Notes under the pieces: model-generated | What the model was told of the DNA's origin: nothing | The model's database searches: none | Seen by the model: only the letters and a program-made list of their open reading frames with translations | In this document: one piece after another, positions 9,562 to 22,366 of the stretch | How the letters are laid out: every line of letters begins with the position of its first letter | Numbering within the stretch: the stretch's first letter is position 1 | NCBI GenBank assembly: GCA_947462335.1 | Contig: OX381705.1 | Location: forward strand, 38,153,570 to 38,217,569 | DNA from: Harmothoe impar | Lineage: Eukaryota; Annelida; Polychaeta; Phyllodocida; Polynoidae | DNA length: 64,000 nt | Direction of reading: 5' to 3' | Program-made: the position numbers and the translations under genes

Positions 9562-10862
9562 CAAGGAGTGAACCTGACCAACACTGACACCTCCTCAGCA
9601 CTTCTAGAAGCCTTGAAAGGGGAAAGAATTGCAAGGGAGGCATCTATCAGTGGGTTAAGGGATCAGCTAAAGCAGGATAAAGAGGGAAAATACTGTGATA
9701 TTCTACAGCCAGAAAAAATTTCACAGTCCTCTCTCACACAATCCGCCAGGAGACACTGCACAGACTATGAACAATATACTGATTCCAGATATGGGTATCA
9801 CCCCAGTAACAGAATCAAGTATTTCTCAAACTACCTAGATGGTAAGGCAAAGATTTGGTACAAAGCCTATAGGACAGCCCATCCAACAGCAGACTAGATG
9901 TAGAAATGAAGGCAGCCTTCCTGAAATACTTCAAGAAGCAGGACGACCGATTTGATGCCAAAGCATTAAGAAAACAAAATCCTAAAGAATCTGTATCAGA
10001 CTATGCCATGGCCCTACAGAAGATGGCCACAGTCCACAACAAGTCTGATGAGAGAACAAGGGAAGCTCTTCTACATGGTCTAAGGGACGACATCAGTGCA
10101 GTAGTCATCCACAGAGAAGCAACTACATGGGATAAAATCCTTGAAGTTGCAGAGGAATATGAGAACCAACAAAAAGTCTCCACTGGTAACATTAAAGATG
10201 AAATAAAAGTAGAAATAGGCTCAGAACTACAGGAAACAATAGAATCCATGCAGGCACAACTGAAATCTGTGACACATGTAAACTCTGTGCTTGTAAAGCA
10301 GACTAAGTCACAGAAAACTGGAAACCCCTCAAAGAAAGCCAAATCAGACCCAAAGACAGTTCAAATGGATCACTCATCAGAGGATGAGGACCAAAGCCTG
10401 AACCTCATGTCAAATGAACATGTGAGGAGGCAAGAACAAAGGGCACTGAAGGACCAAGGTAAACCTAACAACAGCCAACAAAGAAACTCTGGAAATAACA
10501 GAGGAGGCTACCGAGGCAGAAACTTTGACCCAAACTTCAAGAATAGCAACAGAGGAGGACAAAGAGGCAGAGGAGGATACAGCCAAAATAACAGCCGAGA
10601 TCACCAAAGCAACAGTCAGGGCACCAGCCGTAGAGATTACAGCAGAAGTAGTGACAATAGCAGACACCATGATAGTAGCAGAAATTGCGACTACAATCGC
10701 CGTGATAACAGCAGAGACCGTGATTACCACCGTCGTGACCAAAGCAGAGATCGTGACTACAACAGAGGTCGGGATCAAAACCGTCGTACACACTGGGAAA
10801 TCAAGCCGACCATCAGTGATCCATATCACACCTCAACAAGATGCATTGCAAAAGGAAATGGG
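9562..10862 (+). pseudogene. gag: gag of copy A, broken
   Basis: This region matches copy B gag downstream of the DNA insertion. It has a retrotransposon capsid-type core (YFSNYLDGKAKIWYKAY, then the FLKYF and ESVSDYAMALQKM regions) followed by a coiled segment and an Arg/Gly/Asp-rich tail (RGRGGY, SRDRDY repeats). No CCHC zinc knuckle is present. Breaks are the missing N-terminus (cut by the DNA element), a stop/indel at 9895-9905, and loss of the 3' end, including the frameshift signal, at about 10790, after which the frame runs out at 10862. Confidence 0.85.
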
Positions 10863-13800
10863 TGAGAGTACCAAAATTTCTGTTGAACTTCTTAAAAATG
10901 ACTTTTTAAATGCAAGATTCTATGAACACACTGAAATACCTTGTTTAGTTGACACCGGTGCCACTATCACCTGTGTCAGGGATACTTTTCTTAGGGAAAT
11001 TCAGAAATCTCGAGATGTAGAAATCAAAAAGAGAAAGTTCAATGTACACTTAGCAGATGGATCCATATGCCATGTAAGACAAGCAGCAGTATTGAAATTC
11101 AAAATTCATGGTACCAGATTCGAGTTCCCATTTTTAATTATTCCAAATCTCACAAAGCCAGTTGTCCTAGGCACAGATTTCTTAAAAGCAACACGATCAC
11201 AGATCGAATTCAATGTAGACCCAGAGCTACAAGTCAAGCCAGTCCGAGCTGTTAGGGAGACTACCATCCTTCCTTTCACAGAACTAGCAGTTCTAGGACA
11301 AGTCACATCCCTCAAATGCTTAGAAGGATGTGTAGGCACATTAGACAATTTGCAGAGGAACAACAGAGTTCCATACCTAGTTCAAAAGGGAATAGTCACA
11401 CCCTCAGAAATGAACAGGCACCCAATCATACTGCTCAATACAAGCCACCGACCATACAAGGTGAGGAAGGGTGATATAATAGCCCTATTCACAGAGGTAG
11501 ACCCCTCTGAGTTACATCAACCAGATACTGACATCCCTACTGAGAAACCCACATACAAGTGCTAGACACTGAAGAGAATTGTAGTGACACAGAGTCAGAC
11601 TGTGCCTCAGTATATATGCAGATCCAGATATAAACCGTGGAGATGACACTGATGATGAATTAGCCACAATTCACAGTGAGGCTCATGACATTATGCCAGA
11701 CATAATGGAAAATGTGCCACCCAAATGTGTACTAACAGATATTGGACAAGATAGACTCCAAAAACTACTCCACAAGTATCAAGATGTATTTGTAGGCAAA
11801 GACAATGACATAGGTACAACCCACCTATACACACATTCAATTCACATCAAACCAGATGCAGTACCATGTCACTACCTACCATGCAGGCAGACGCCTGAGA
11901 AGCAAGCTAAGATGGGAGAAGTCTGTGAAGACCTAGTCAGACAGGGCATCCTCAGAGAATGTGCAGAGGGACCCTGGGCATCCAGATCATTTTTAGTACA
12001 GAAAGCATCTGGAGGCCAACGTCTAGTCACAGACCTACGCCACGTCAATGCTAATATGATAAACCAAGCTTTATCAACGCCACGTGCAGACGACACACTA
12101 GACATGATAGGGTCACTCAAACCTACTGTTTTCAGTAAACTAGATGCGCAACAAGGGTTTTTCCAAATTCCCATAAGAAGGGATGATCAACACAAAACTG
12201 CTTTCATAGCAAATGACAAGAAATATGTCTACCAAAAGATGCCGATGGGTTTAGCTACCGCGCCGGCAGGATTTTGCCATCTAGTAACACTAATTCTCAA
12301 CAAACTGAAATACAAATGTGCCCTACCATACTTAGATGACATTCTAGTCCTATCACCAGATGTAGAACGACATTTTTCAGACCTTGAAGATGTCTTCAAA
12401 AGCCTGAGAATTGGGAAACTCAAGCTAAAGAAATCAAAATGTGAATACTTCACAGATAGGATATATTTTCTAGGAATGCGTGTCACACCAGATGGTTTAC
12501 AACCATCCCCAGAAATGGTGGAAAGTGTCAAAACTTTTCAGATCATTCACAGGACTATGCCAATACTTCAAAAAGTTCATCAAAGACTATGCCAATATTG
12601 CTAGGCCACTGTACGACCTACAAACAAACCTAAAGGTTTTCAAATGGAATGAGGATGCAGACAATGCTTTTAAAGCATTGAAACATGCACTCTGTACCCA
12701 TGCACTATTGAGAGACCCAGACTATGACAAAGAATTCAGTCTAGCAACAGATGCTTCAAATGTGAGCCTAGGAGCTGTTCTATCACAACGCAGTAGTGAA
12801 GGAGTAATAAGACCAGTAGCCTTTGCAGGTAGAACATTATCTAAGCATGAAAGAAACTACAACACAACAGAAAGAGAGCTATTAGGTGTAGTATATGGGA
12901 TACTACATTTTAGGCACTACCTAGAAAGTAGGCACTTTCAGTTGTACACAGATCATGCAGCTCTAATATAACTCCTCACAAACACAGGTTTAACCCACAG
13001 GTGGGCCAGATGGGCACTGGATATCCAACAATTTGCATTCACAATACAACATGTAAAAGGAGATGACAACATACCTCCAGATGTGATGTCAAGAAGAGAA
13101 TATCCAGATGCACCACCAATGACCAACCCCCCACCACCTCCAAGAAGGAAAAGGGCAGCCACAAGAACCAAATTCTCTAAAATCCAAACCAAGATACCAT
13201 CCAACAGAGATGACCCACCAAAATTAATTGACAGACCAAAACCAGTGATCAGAGGTATCTTAAAAGAAACCACCCATTATGTGTTCTGTCATTGTGAAAG
13301 GGAATACTGTGAAGAGTATCCAGAAAACTGTTTCACCCCGGTTGAGACCAACAGGATTGCACAGATGGTGAAAGCCACATCCCGTGAACCACCACACAGT
13401 GCATCAGAAAATCAGTTGGAAGAGAAACTGCATAAAATTGCTTCAATCATCAAGGTAGTCAGATTTGCAAAAGAACAGCTGGATATGGAGGAAGAACAGG
13501 ACAGAGACATTTGTGTTGTCACCACACGTTCACAAGCAAAACAGTCAGTTGCAGAGGATACAAGGTCGTACGACCACTAAATCCCCCATTTCAACACCCA
13601 GCACACCCACAGCCAATTTGCAGAAGCACTCAGAGCAGGTACTGCACAGAAGGCTCACAAAAGCAAATCTGACCCCCATCCCAAAAGAACAAAGGCCGCC
13701 TCCACCAACACAAACAGAGGAGCAGCCAGTTCAAAGGAGCAGTTGAACAACAAAAGAAACAGACAAAGACCAGACCTGCACCAAAATCTCCTGAAGCAAT

Positions 13801-15490
13801 CCAGGCAGAGAAAGATAAAGAAAGGCTGGCACAGCATATAATGGAATTAGACCAGATGTTAGACCAAATCCCAGACAGTTCAATCAACTCCACACTGTTG
13901 AAAGAAGAACAAAGGAAGGACTCTGGACTAACACCCATTATAGACTACCTAGAGAAAGGTGACCTACCTGTAAAAAGCACTGAAGCAACAAGGCTTAGGA
14001 ATAATGCTCAGCACTACCTACTCCTAGACAACATTCTAGTACACATATCCCCTACCTCATGGAGAAAAACAGACACAGCCCAGTAAACAAATAACGTTAT
14101 ACACCATTTTATAACGTTATATAACGTTATATGTCAACGGTTTTCCAAGGCTCTTTAGTATGACTTAACGTTATGTAAAGTTTAAAACGTTATTTTGACG
14201 TAAAATAACGTTTTCTTGTTAGCTGGGAGTACCACTACAAGTTGTAGTCCCAAAAACTTGGGTTGAAAACATACTGCAACACTTCCATGACTCACCAATG
14301 GCAGTTCATGTAGGTACTTCAAAAATGATGTCTTCTCTCATACCCAGGGTATATTGGAAATCTATGATGGCCAATGTCAATCTGTATGTGTCAACATGTG
14401 ACACTTGCCTAAAAGCAAAAAGGGCAGTGCACACCCACAAAACACCAATGACTGTAAGGGACTATATGCCAACCCCCATGAAGCACCTAAACTTAGATGC
14501 TGTGGGACCACTCCCAGAAACAGCCAGGAAAAACAAACACATACAAGTTTGCATAGATTATTCAACTAGATATGTCATAGCATATGCCACAAAGGATCTC
14601 ACTGCAGAAACCACACAACATGAGTTCTACAAGAACGCCATATGATAGCAAAGTTGTACCAACCTCAGTTCAAACTGACAATGGCACCTGCTACACAGGC
14701 AGCAATTTTAAGAAACTGATGAACACCCAGAAGATAAGACACGACCTGTCAAGTTCATACAGACCACAATCTAATGGATTAGTGGAAAGATTCAATGCCA
14801 GTATAGGAACAGCATTAAGGACTTTCTGTTCTCAGAACCAGAAAATAGGGGACCTGTATATAGAATCAATTACATTTGCATTGAACAACACAGAGTCCCA
14901 GACCATTCTTCCTACTTCATGGCAGAAACCCACAAACCATTGTAGAAACTGCCCTAAACATAGAGGAAGAAATCAAAACAGTAGCAGAGCATGTATCTGG
15001 AACGATACTATCTCAAGATGAGTCTAGAAGAAAGGCAATGGACAGAGTCAAAAAGCTACAACAAGGAAGGAAGTCAAGATATGACAAAAAGCTTACACCA
15101 CAAGCCATACTTCCACTAGATATTGTATATATCAACATTCCCAGAATTCTGTTGACCACAGATTCAAAGAAGCTTCAACCCCTATTCATGGGACCATATG
15201 TTGTTGCAGAAAGACCAACCCCAACCAGCGCAAAGTTGAAGAACCTATCAAATAACCTACTAGTCCCCAGACCAGTACATATTGATAGGCTCAAAAAGGT
15301 CACAACACTGAGGAAAAATGAGTTTGCACACAGACTCATTCCCAACACCTCAAAGTTCATCCACAGGATAACAAGGGATAAATCCCAAATCACACTCACC
15401 AAAGAGTCAGTTGGTCTAAACCAAATAGTACCCAGACCAGCCCACCACAAGGTGAAAAGAAACTCCAGGCAAGGGAGAATATCTAAGTAA
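10790..15490 (+). pseudogene. pol: pol of copy A (PR-RT-RNaseH-IN), multiply broken
   Basis: The order of domains is readable across frames. Protease has DTGAT near 10951. RT has PYLDD near 12331. RNase H has TDAS near 12750 and a TDHAA end near 12950. Integrase has an H-H-C-C region near 14280-14420, TDNGT near 14674 and VERFN near 14785. A GPY/F-type module (GPYVV) is near 15190. Breaks against copy B include a one-base deletion near 11555, a ~25-bp deletion near 12538, a nonsense codon at about 12969, indels at 13560-13760, a MITE at 14079-14227, and frame shifts near 14640, 14850 and 14910. An unusually long Pro/Lys/Thr-rich disordered insert (about 13080-13840) separates RNase H from integrase and exists in copy B too. 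Confidence 0.88.
14079..14227. mobile_element. 149-bp MITE with AACGTTAT-rich interior
   Basis: Copy B reads straight through this point (ACAGACACAGTACCAC), so the extra sequence in A is an insertion. Its ends are inverted: CCCAGTAAACAAATAACGTT on the left and, in reverse complement, CCCAGCTAACAAGAAAACGT on the right. It is flanked by AG at 14077-14078 and 14228-14229 as a probable 2-bp duplication. The interior repeats AACGTTAT and its palindromes. It is non-coding. Confidence 0.85.
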
Positions 15491-16576
15491 ATTACTTTTA
15501 TATATTGACATGATCATATGGAATATCTATACCCACAGACTATGAATAATAGTCAAATAAGTATATACACTCTATATGAAGGAAATTAATTTCCAACAAC
15601 TGTCCAAAATCATGAATGATAAGTAGGGGTTTCACATCAACATAGAATTATGAACCAACACAAAAGAAAAGAAAAGACAATATACACTATATAGGTTACA
15701 AAACAATGTGCACACAAAGTAGAATCAAAGGACAGATTACTTCAGGGTTGAAGTCTGAAACCCAAAAGGCTACACACAAAAGCCAAAAGAGACTACCTAA
15801 AGGGATTAGCACCCCAAGCTTGAAGAAACCACAATTATCATATTTTGCATCAAAGGCTAGCATCCTTGAAAGAATGCATAATGAAAATGTTTGAACCTAA
15901 ATCCTGTAAAGTACATGAAACAGAGCGTGCTATGCCAAGAAACTACTGTCTAGACACACCCTTACCCTTCAAAGGACCCATACACCTGCCAGAGCAATCA
16001 AACCCACACAGATGCAGGTGGTCCACTCTAATTACCCCAGACATAATTACCCAGTCAGGTGACTGACACTGGTGGCCCCTATAGAAGCCACCAGGGAAAC
16101 AAAGCCAGGCCCTCAATGGATGAGGGTAGGGTGGGCTACATAAGAGGCCCTGACTCCATAGCCAACTCACCAGTTCTACTCCTGCAGCAGTCAGGTACAC
16201 ACCAGCTGGTCCTAGCCATACCAGTTCTCCTATACCAGGAGGGACTCTGTCAGAAAGCAGACCACACCCACTCTACAATATCATACCTAGTTACTACAAT
16301 CTTGGGAAAGGACTCTAGCACAGATTGGACATTAAGCCAACACTAGCTTGATCATGGAAAAAGGTACAGTTCAAACACTACATTGATTATTATATTACTA
16401 TTGGGACCAACCAGGATTTCTGCACTCATAACTATGTACACAGAGGCAGTGCCAAGTGGATACTTCACATAAGCAAAAAGGATAGCTCACAAAATCAGCA
16501 AACCAATTTAAACCTAAGTATATTGCAAAAACACTAGTAGAAGTCTCACTAAGACATAGAATATATTTTATATTTC
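15491..16576 (+). other. Spacer between pol and env in copy A
   Basis: About 1.1 kb without a credible gene. The same interval exists in copy B (42815-43904). It probably serves as pol 3' sequence and as intron for the env transcript, because a splice acceptor ends it. An ACCCAGTCAGGTGACTG block and several short palindromes are present. I see no other feature. Confidence 0.55.
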
Positions 16577-16583
16577 AGGCATG
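16577..16583 (+). promoter_or_regulatory. Putative env splice acceptor and start codon
   Basis: A pyrimidine/AT-rich tract (ATATTTTATATTTCAG) ends in AG at 16577-16578, two bases before the env ATG at 16581. Spliced env messages are established for errantiviruses such as Drosophila gypsy. Copy B keeps the acceptor but has ATT instead of ATG at 42810-42808. Confidence 0.6.
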
Positions 16584-17247
16584 CTAAAGCCAATCCTACA
16601 ACTAGTGATGATGGCCACTTCTCAAGCCATCATATATGTTCCCACCGTTCCCACAGAACGTTGGAGCCATATATGAGCCATTACCTGAACCATTGGGCAA
16701 TGGGCACGATACCACAACCATGATATTGGCAATACCATACCATATACCTGCTCCACCAGAGACCGAAACCAAAATACTGGACCAGGTTATGGCACTAACA
16801 TTTCCTACCCTGCATGACGACAGTTCTACCAGTCAGATATTACAGCAAGCAAGGGAACTAGATCTGTTAATAGACATAACAGACAAGGAAATTAACTCTA
16901 CCTTAGCATCCATCCATTTGTTCCTATCAAATCCGATAAATAGTCAAGGAAGGTACAGAAGAGCACCACTTGGGTTCCTAGCCCCATTCTTCAGAGGAGC
17001 AATAGGTCTTGCCACACTAGATGACGTCAAAGAGGTCATGGACCAGATAAAGAACATAGACGGCATTCTAGAGGCATTTTCCAAGCAAGACAAAGAAGCA
17101 GCTATACTAATTGATAAGGTCACCCAATGCCAAGACAAATTTGTCAAGGCATATGTAAAGGATAAAAGCATGCTAGACCAAACCATGAACACTCTAGGCC
17201 AAAATATGAATTTATGGGTTCAAAATATGACCACATCTCTGAACACT

Positions 17248-19782
17248 TAACAACAGGGGGGGGGGGGGGTTGGTGAGTTTAGGGGTGGGCGTAAAATAAC
17301 TTGACCCCTTCCGAGGGGGGGGGGGCGTAAAATAACTTGACCCTCTTGAGGGGGGGCGTAAAATAACTTAACATCTTTAGAGGGGGCGCGATTTGTCGCG
17401 ACGTGGCGCTGAATACATATACTCTTAACTTTTTCTGTAGAAATGCCATAAAATCCAGCAAATTACCTCTAAAATCATAAATTTTTCTTGCAACACTTGC
17501 ACCCATTGAATCTAACAAATTTACACTGTGAATTTTCAAAATTTTAATTGGAGGACAGGCAAACTCCTCAGATTTATTCATCAAATTGGTCATTCTTATG
17601 ATTCATCCAGATCAAAATACATTGAATTCCACCGTTTGCCTTCTTGATTTTCAAAATTTTCTTGGGGGGGGGGGGGGGGGTGCGGCGTAATCCCAAACCC
17701 CCCTAGTACTGCTGTGACATGTGATTGGCAAATGAACACATAACTATTTCAGTGATGGTTTAAGATGGGGGGTAAACATGCCAGATGTGCCAAAATGCAT
17801 CAGATTGCACCATTTGAAGTCAAGAATTTCAAAATTTTCTATGACTTTTCCATCTGAAAAGCAAAGTTCTATCCCCAATTATAAAGGCTGGCTAGCACAG
17901 ATCTTAGCTTTGATACAATTCTGGCCAAAATGCACCAGAATGCACCATTTCAGGTCTAGATTTTCCAATGTTCCCAAAAGTTTCCCACTAAAAACAGGGT
18001 TCATAATACAGTTGGCCAAAAGGAAACAGAATGCACCATTTCAGGTCTAGATTGTCAAATCCTCCCAAAACCTTTCCTCAAAAAAGATAAGGCCCCAATC
18101 ATAGAGGCTGAATAATACAGATCCGAGTTATTTTTGACCAAAATGCAGCAGAATGCACTATTTCAAGTTTAGATTTCCAATTTTCCTAAAACCTTTCCTA
18201 AAAAATAAACAAGTTTCCAGCCCCAATCATAAATAATTTAGAGCTGAGCCTTAATATATTGTATGCCATATATTGCATGTCTAGTGTGCACCGTAGTCCC
18301 ACATTTGCCAACAAGTTGTGTGTTTTCAACAGGCCAGTCTACAGGTTAATTATTCTTGCGGGTATAACAGAGCAGACCAGACTGCAAAAAAAGAAATGTT
18401 TGTGGAGTTTGAACCAAAAACGAACATGGTTGGGCACCCTCCAAATTGATATTCCAAAATTTACAGAATTCCCATCATTGCATCAACAAAATTGTTTTAT
18501 CAATGCACCCTTTAAATGGCAGGTAGAGGAACAATATGCTTATCATATATTGGAAAAAGTGTAGTAATTCCAACTAAAACCGAACAGATTATTCAGTGTA
18601 AAAGAGGAACCGGTTGTAGGTTATTAAATGTTGGATGAAATGCTAGTGTGGTTCGCATCACACTCCTGTAATTCAGTACATGGACCTATGCATTTGTGCC
18701 CAAATGACTACCAACTGTTCATCTTTTTACACCCATCTTTTCTGGCAGATTTTATCTGCTGCTATATGATTGCAATAAAATGACCAAGTCGAAAAATAAT
18801 AAGAGACTAAAATAGTGATCATCAAATCTACCCAGGATGCTTCATCATTCCAGATAGGCTGTTACCGACTGTTTGTTTCAAACTAGGACTAGACTGCCCT
18901 GTTGGTTGACCAGGCCACCGGCTTGGATCAAGGCCATTCATTTTTAAATTGACATTGCGAGCAATACCTACAAGGAATGATTGAGCTGTAATGTTGATAT
19001 CTATGGATATGATACTGGACAGTGATAGATAAGATTAGAGTAACATAAAGGTTCTTCAAAATTGTCAACTTGTGGGTATACAATCCATTCAGGATTCCAC
19101 CAACCCTTCCTATAAAGTTTTCAAAGTGCACATGAATACACCATTTGACTTCTAGATTCTGAAATGTTCCAGTTAGGAGACGGATGTATGCCGTTCTGAC
19201 CCCCTTCTGAAGCACTGCACATACTCAAAAATCGGGGCTTGTACGAGTACGATTAGGGTTAGGCTTATATTAGATATGTGAGAATTTTGACTCTTCAAAT
19301 TGATGGATAAAAGTATTTTTGGAAAAAAAAGCTTAAATGCAAATAACTTCTGTTCTAATTGATGGATTTTCAAAATTCAAAAACCTGTAGATAGCTAAAA
19401 TGACACCGGCGGGGATTTTGGGGTAAATTGACGCCGACAGCAGTAATAACGACGCCGGCGGCCCGCCGGTGTCATTGCAGTGTGAGGAGAACACTGTTAA
19501 AGGAGGGGTTTTATGGTACATGCCATGAAGAAACATAGGGATAGACATTATGATAAGGCCTATATCCTATATATCAAGTATAGATTCATTTCTATGTAGC
19601 ACTGATGCGACACTGCGATGTAACGCAAATTCATGCAGAAAAATTGAAAGGGGGGGGGCGCAAAATAACTCAGCTCCTCCCGAGGGGGGGGCAGATTTTA
19701 ACTTGGCCCTTCCCGAGGAGGGGGCGCAAAATAACTTGCGTGTCAAAACGAAAACTCACCAACCCCCCCTGTTGTTAAAAAA
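17248..19782. mobile_element. 2.5-kb non-autonomous TIR transposon in env of copy A
   Basis: The left end TAACAACAGGGGG...TTGGTGAGTTT is the inverse of the right end AAACTCACCAACC...CCTGTTGTTA. TGAACACT is duplicated at 17240-17247 and 19783-19790, giving an 8-bp target duplication as in the hAT or P superfamilies. Copy B has a single TGAACACT at this site. A TTAA reading (piggyBac or Kolobok) is possible but fits copy B less well. Subterminal G-run repeats with CGTAAAATAACTTGACC appear at 17290-17385 and 19650-19740. The interior (17780-18240) holds about four degenerate ~100-bp repeats with AGAATGCACCATTTCAGGTC. No transposase frame was found. Confidence 0.82.
17780..18240. repeat. Degenerate tandem repeats inside the 2.5-kb transposon
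   Basis: The repeats are about four units of ~85-140 bp sharing CCAAAATGCACCAGAATGCA, then CCATTTCAGGTCTAGATT and a CCCAAAACCTTTCC block. Units lie near 17788, 17930, 18018 and 18138. They are non-coding. Confidence 0.7.
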
Positions 19783-21708
19783 TGAACACTCCCTTATGCA
19801 AATCACGAGCACACACAAAGAAGGAAGATCCAAATTTTAACTGATGCACTCACCATTATTGTAGCAAGAATGAACTATCTGCAAGCACTGCAGCGCACCA
19901 CATCAGCACTCAGGATGTTATCCGCAGGTATTATGACTGCTGACATAGTACCATCAGCTGAACTAACGGAACATCTGAATGATCTGGACACGACACTCAG
20001 AATACACTCACCGGGATCAAAGGTCGCCATAACTGACCTTGACTACTATTATTCCCAAAGAATGATATCCTACACCTATTCAGAACGGCACATATACATT
20101 CACCTGGATATCATTGTAGCATCCACCGTCTCCACATTCAGAGTATTTCAACTGGAAACTACACCAGTACCAATCAACACCAAGGAGACGCCTACAAAGG
20201 GAGTAACCCAATTAATTACTGATGTCAAATTCTTAGCTATCTCTGAAGATGGTTCACTATTCATTGAACTAACAAATGCAGATATGCTAACCTGTCCAGG
20301 AACTAAGATCAAAATTTGTACCAAAACCAGCCCGAGAATCCACAGACATGTACCTACATGCACAGTAGCTATTTATTTGAACCAAGCTCAGCAAGTCAAG
20401 GAAATGTGCTAATTTACCATCTCACCCTTGAAGAGACCAATCTCACACGCTGTAGCCATCTCACAAGATGAATATCTTGTGACCACAAATTCTCCCACCC
20501 ACACAGTAACGTGTCATGGGAAACCAGCTACCACTCACAAAGCACCATCACACTCAATCATAGGTGTACCATGCCTATGTACAGTGAATATAGATCACTA
20601 TTCACTACCAAATTCTAGGTTGCCATGCAACACTACAATTTCATTTCACTATGCTTTGGAGACCATAAACCTACCTTTTCTCGCGGCTCTAAATGAAAAC
20701 CCTGCAAAGATGATGCCTCCAGCCTGGCTAAGCCACTGGAAAATAGACTAATATAGTCCTATCTATACAAATTTGCACGGCATCCAGCAGCATCTATCAT
20801 ACCAATGATACTTTCGGTTATAGCTACAATTTTGGCCACCTACACCCTATTCAAAATGCACAGAGGATCCACACTACTAGCTTATATGCCAACTGCAAAA
20901 GCATATAGATTTGTCACAGAGAAGCCTATGGAAAAAGCCTTCGAAACTCTATACCAGAAGGAAACCACCACGGCACCCACAGAACAGGGCCCCACCCCTA
21001 TTCTAACTATCCATGAGACCCATACCCTTATCATAGCCATACTATTCACACTCACCATTTACTCAGCCTATAGGCTGACCAAATACCTAAAGAGTATGGC
21101 AACCAAGCACTGTGGAAAGGGAAAAGTCACAAAGAGGACAAATCCCACTGTAGCACTAAAAGTCTACAAAGGAGACACCAACTTCTCCTTCCCCTTGCGT
21201 CCAGTGCCACATGAGTTTGATACAATTATAAAAGCTTCAGCCCCAACGTACAGAGATATGATTATCAAAATGTACCCTCTCCCAAGACTAGTATTTGAAT
21301 GGAATGGACCAGTAGTAATTACTACAAAGAAAGGAGAGACCGCATATTTACTGCCAGAAACTATCAACCTACCATGGCGTGCCAGGTTCAGCATAATACC
21401 AGCGCTCAGGGAACCTAATCTAGATTTTGCTATGCTACTACAAAATGACATTTCACCCCAGCCCTTCACCATGGATACCCATGAGTCAAAGCTGGAAAAC
21501 ATCATAATTGACGACCAAAGAGAGAGCACCAATACATTCAAAAATGTACTCACCATACTCACCCAACCACCTACAGCTGTAACTAGTGAGAAAGTACATG
21601 GGGAAGAATAAGCACAATTATACAGGATTGAGATTGACCAAAACTTTTGTGAAAAGTTGGTTGGCCCTGAAAAGGACCGTTTATTTTGACATTTATAGAT
21701 GCCACCCA

Positions 21709-22308
21709 CTAGTTGTTATAGTCACCCCACCCCAAGGCCTCCCAGGACTCAGCCAACTCGGCAGCGGCAGGAGAACCAATCCACGTATCTTCACCGAACA
21801 GCCACTCGTTCTCCTCCCTCCACTGGACAAACCGTGCCTCCAGAGTAGGCAGGGCATGCTCAGCGCCGTCTGCAGCATCACCTGTCACCGTGTAAGCACA
21901 CAGGCCGACAGCCAATAGGAAGTCCTAGATGACCCCATCATTTCTGGTGAAAAGCAGGCGCGGGTCATATCCATCCAAATCATGCAGGGCCTGAGCCACC
22001 AGCTCCAGAGATGCCGCCCTGCGCAGGGAAGCACCAAGGAAGTACCAGCCGTGATGACGGCACACCAAAACATCACCAAAACTGGCAATGTCACGCCGGG
22101 CTTTATACAACCACCGCGTCCTAACTGAGTCATACCGACTCAAAATACTCCTAAAAGGAGTACCAGGAGTCGACCCTTCCAAGGTATTTTGATCACCCAA
22201 CCACAGGTCTAAGGCCTGCATATCACCCTGAAGCCAAGCCTCAGGGAGATATGCAAGTACCTCAGGTACAGCCTCCAACTCGTCCTCCAAAATTGCCATA
22301 TGTGCCAT
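21709..22308 (-). pseudogene. Antisense accessory frame of the A/B family, 199 codons, one nonsense codon
   Basis: On the - strand an ATG at 22308-22306 opens a frame that runs to a stop at 21709, with a single in-frame TAG at 21927-21925. The protein is rich in Leu, Ala, Trp and Asp/Glu, looks globular and helical (for example the EVLAYLPEAWLQGDMQALDL and WREENEWLFGED regions) and has no signal peptide or membrane segment. I recognise no family. A TATA box lies about 60 bases upstream. In copy B the matching frame starts at 28171. Over the first ~40 codons the two copies differ at four bases. Two of the three changed codons are synonymous and one (GAT versus AAC) is a replacement. That hints at selection on the protein, but the sample is tiny. 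The nonsense codon marks this copy as inactive. Confidence 0.55.
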
Positions 22309-22366
22309 ACTGTGTTATCTCAAGGGTACTCAAGGAATAAGTGACCCTACTGTGGTCCACACAGCC

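Larger units (their letters stand above)
16581..21611 (+). pseudogene. env: env-like glycoprotein gene of copy A, interrupted
   Basis: The N-terminus is hydrophobic (LKPIL..LVMMATSQA), a signal-peptide candidate. A basic cleavage motif RYRR at 16951-16962 is followed by a hydrophobic, glycine-rich fusion-peptide-like stretch, as in the baculovirus F/errantivirus Env class. A helical region follows. Near the C-terminus are a membrane segment (about 20805-20860) and a second hydrophobic segment (about 21030-21090), with a long cytoplasmic-side tail. Breaks are a frameshift near 16640, the 2.5-kb insertion at 17248-19782, stops near 20412 and 20751, and a ~170-bp deletion near 20700. It is not functional as it stands. 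The class assignment rests on layout and cleavage site, not on a database match. Confidence 0.75.

Noticed and set aside
10040..10060. CTGATGAG hammerhead-like core in gag of copy A
   Set aside because: No partner GAAA core or stems, and copy B reads CTGAGGAG at the same place.
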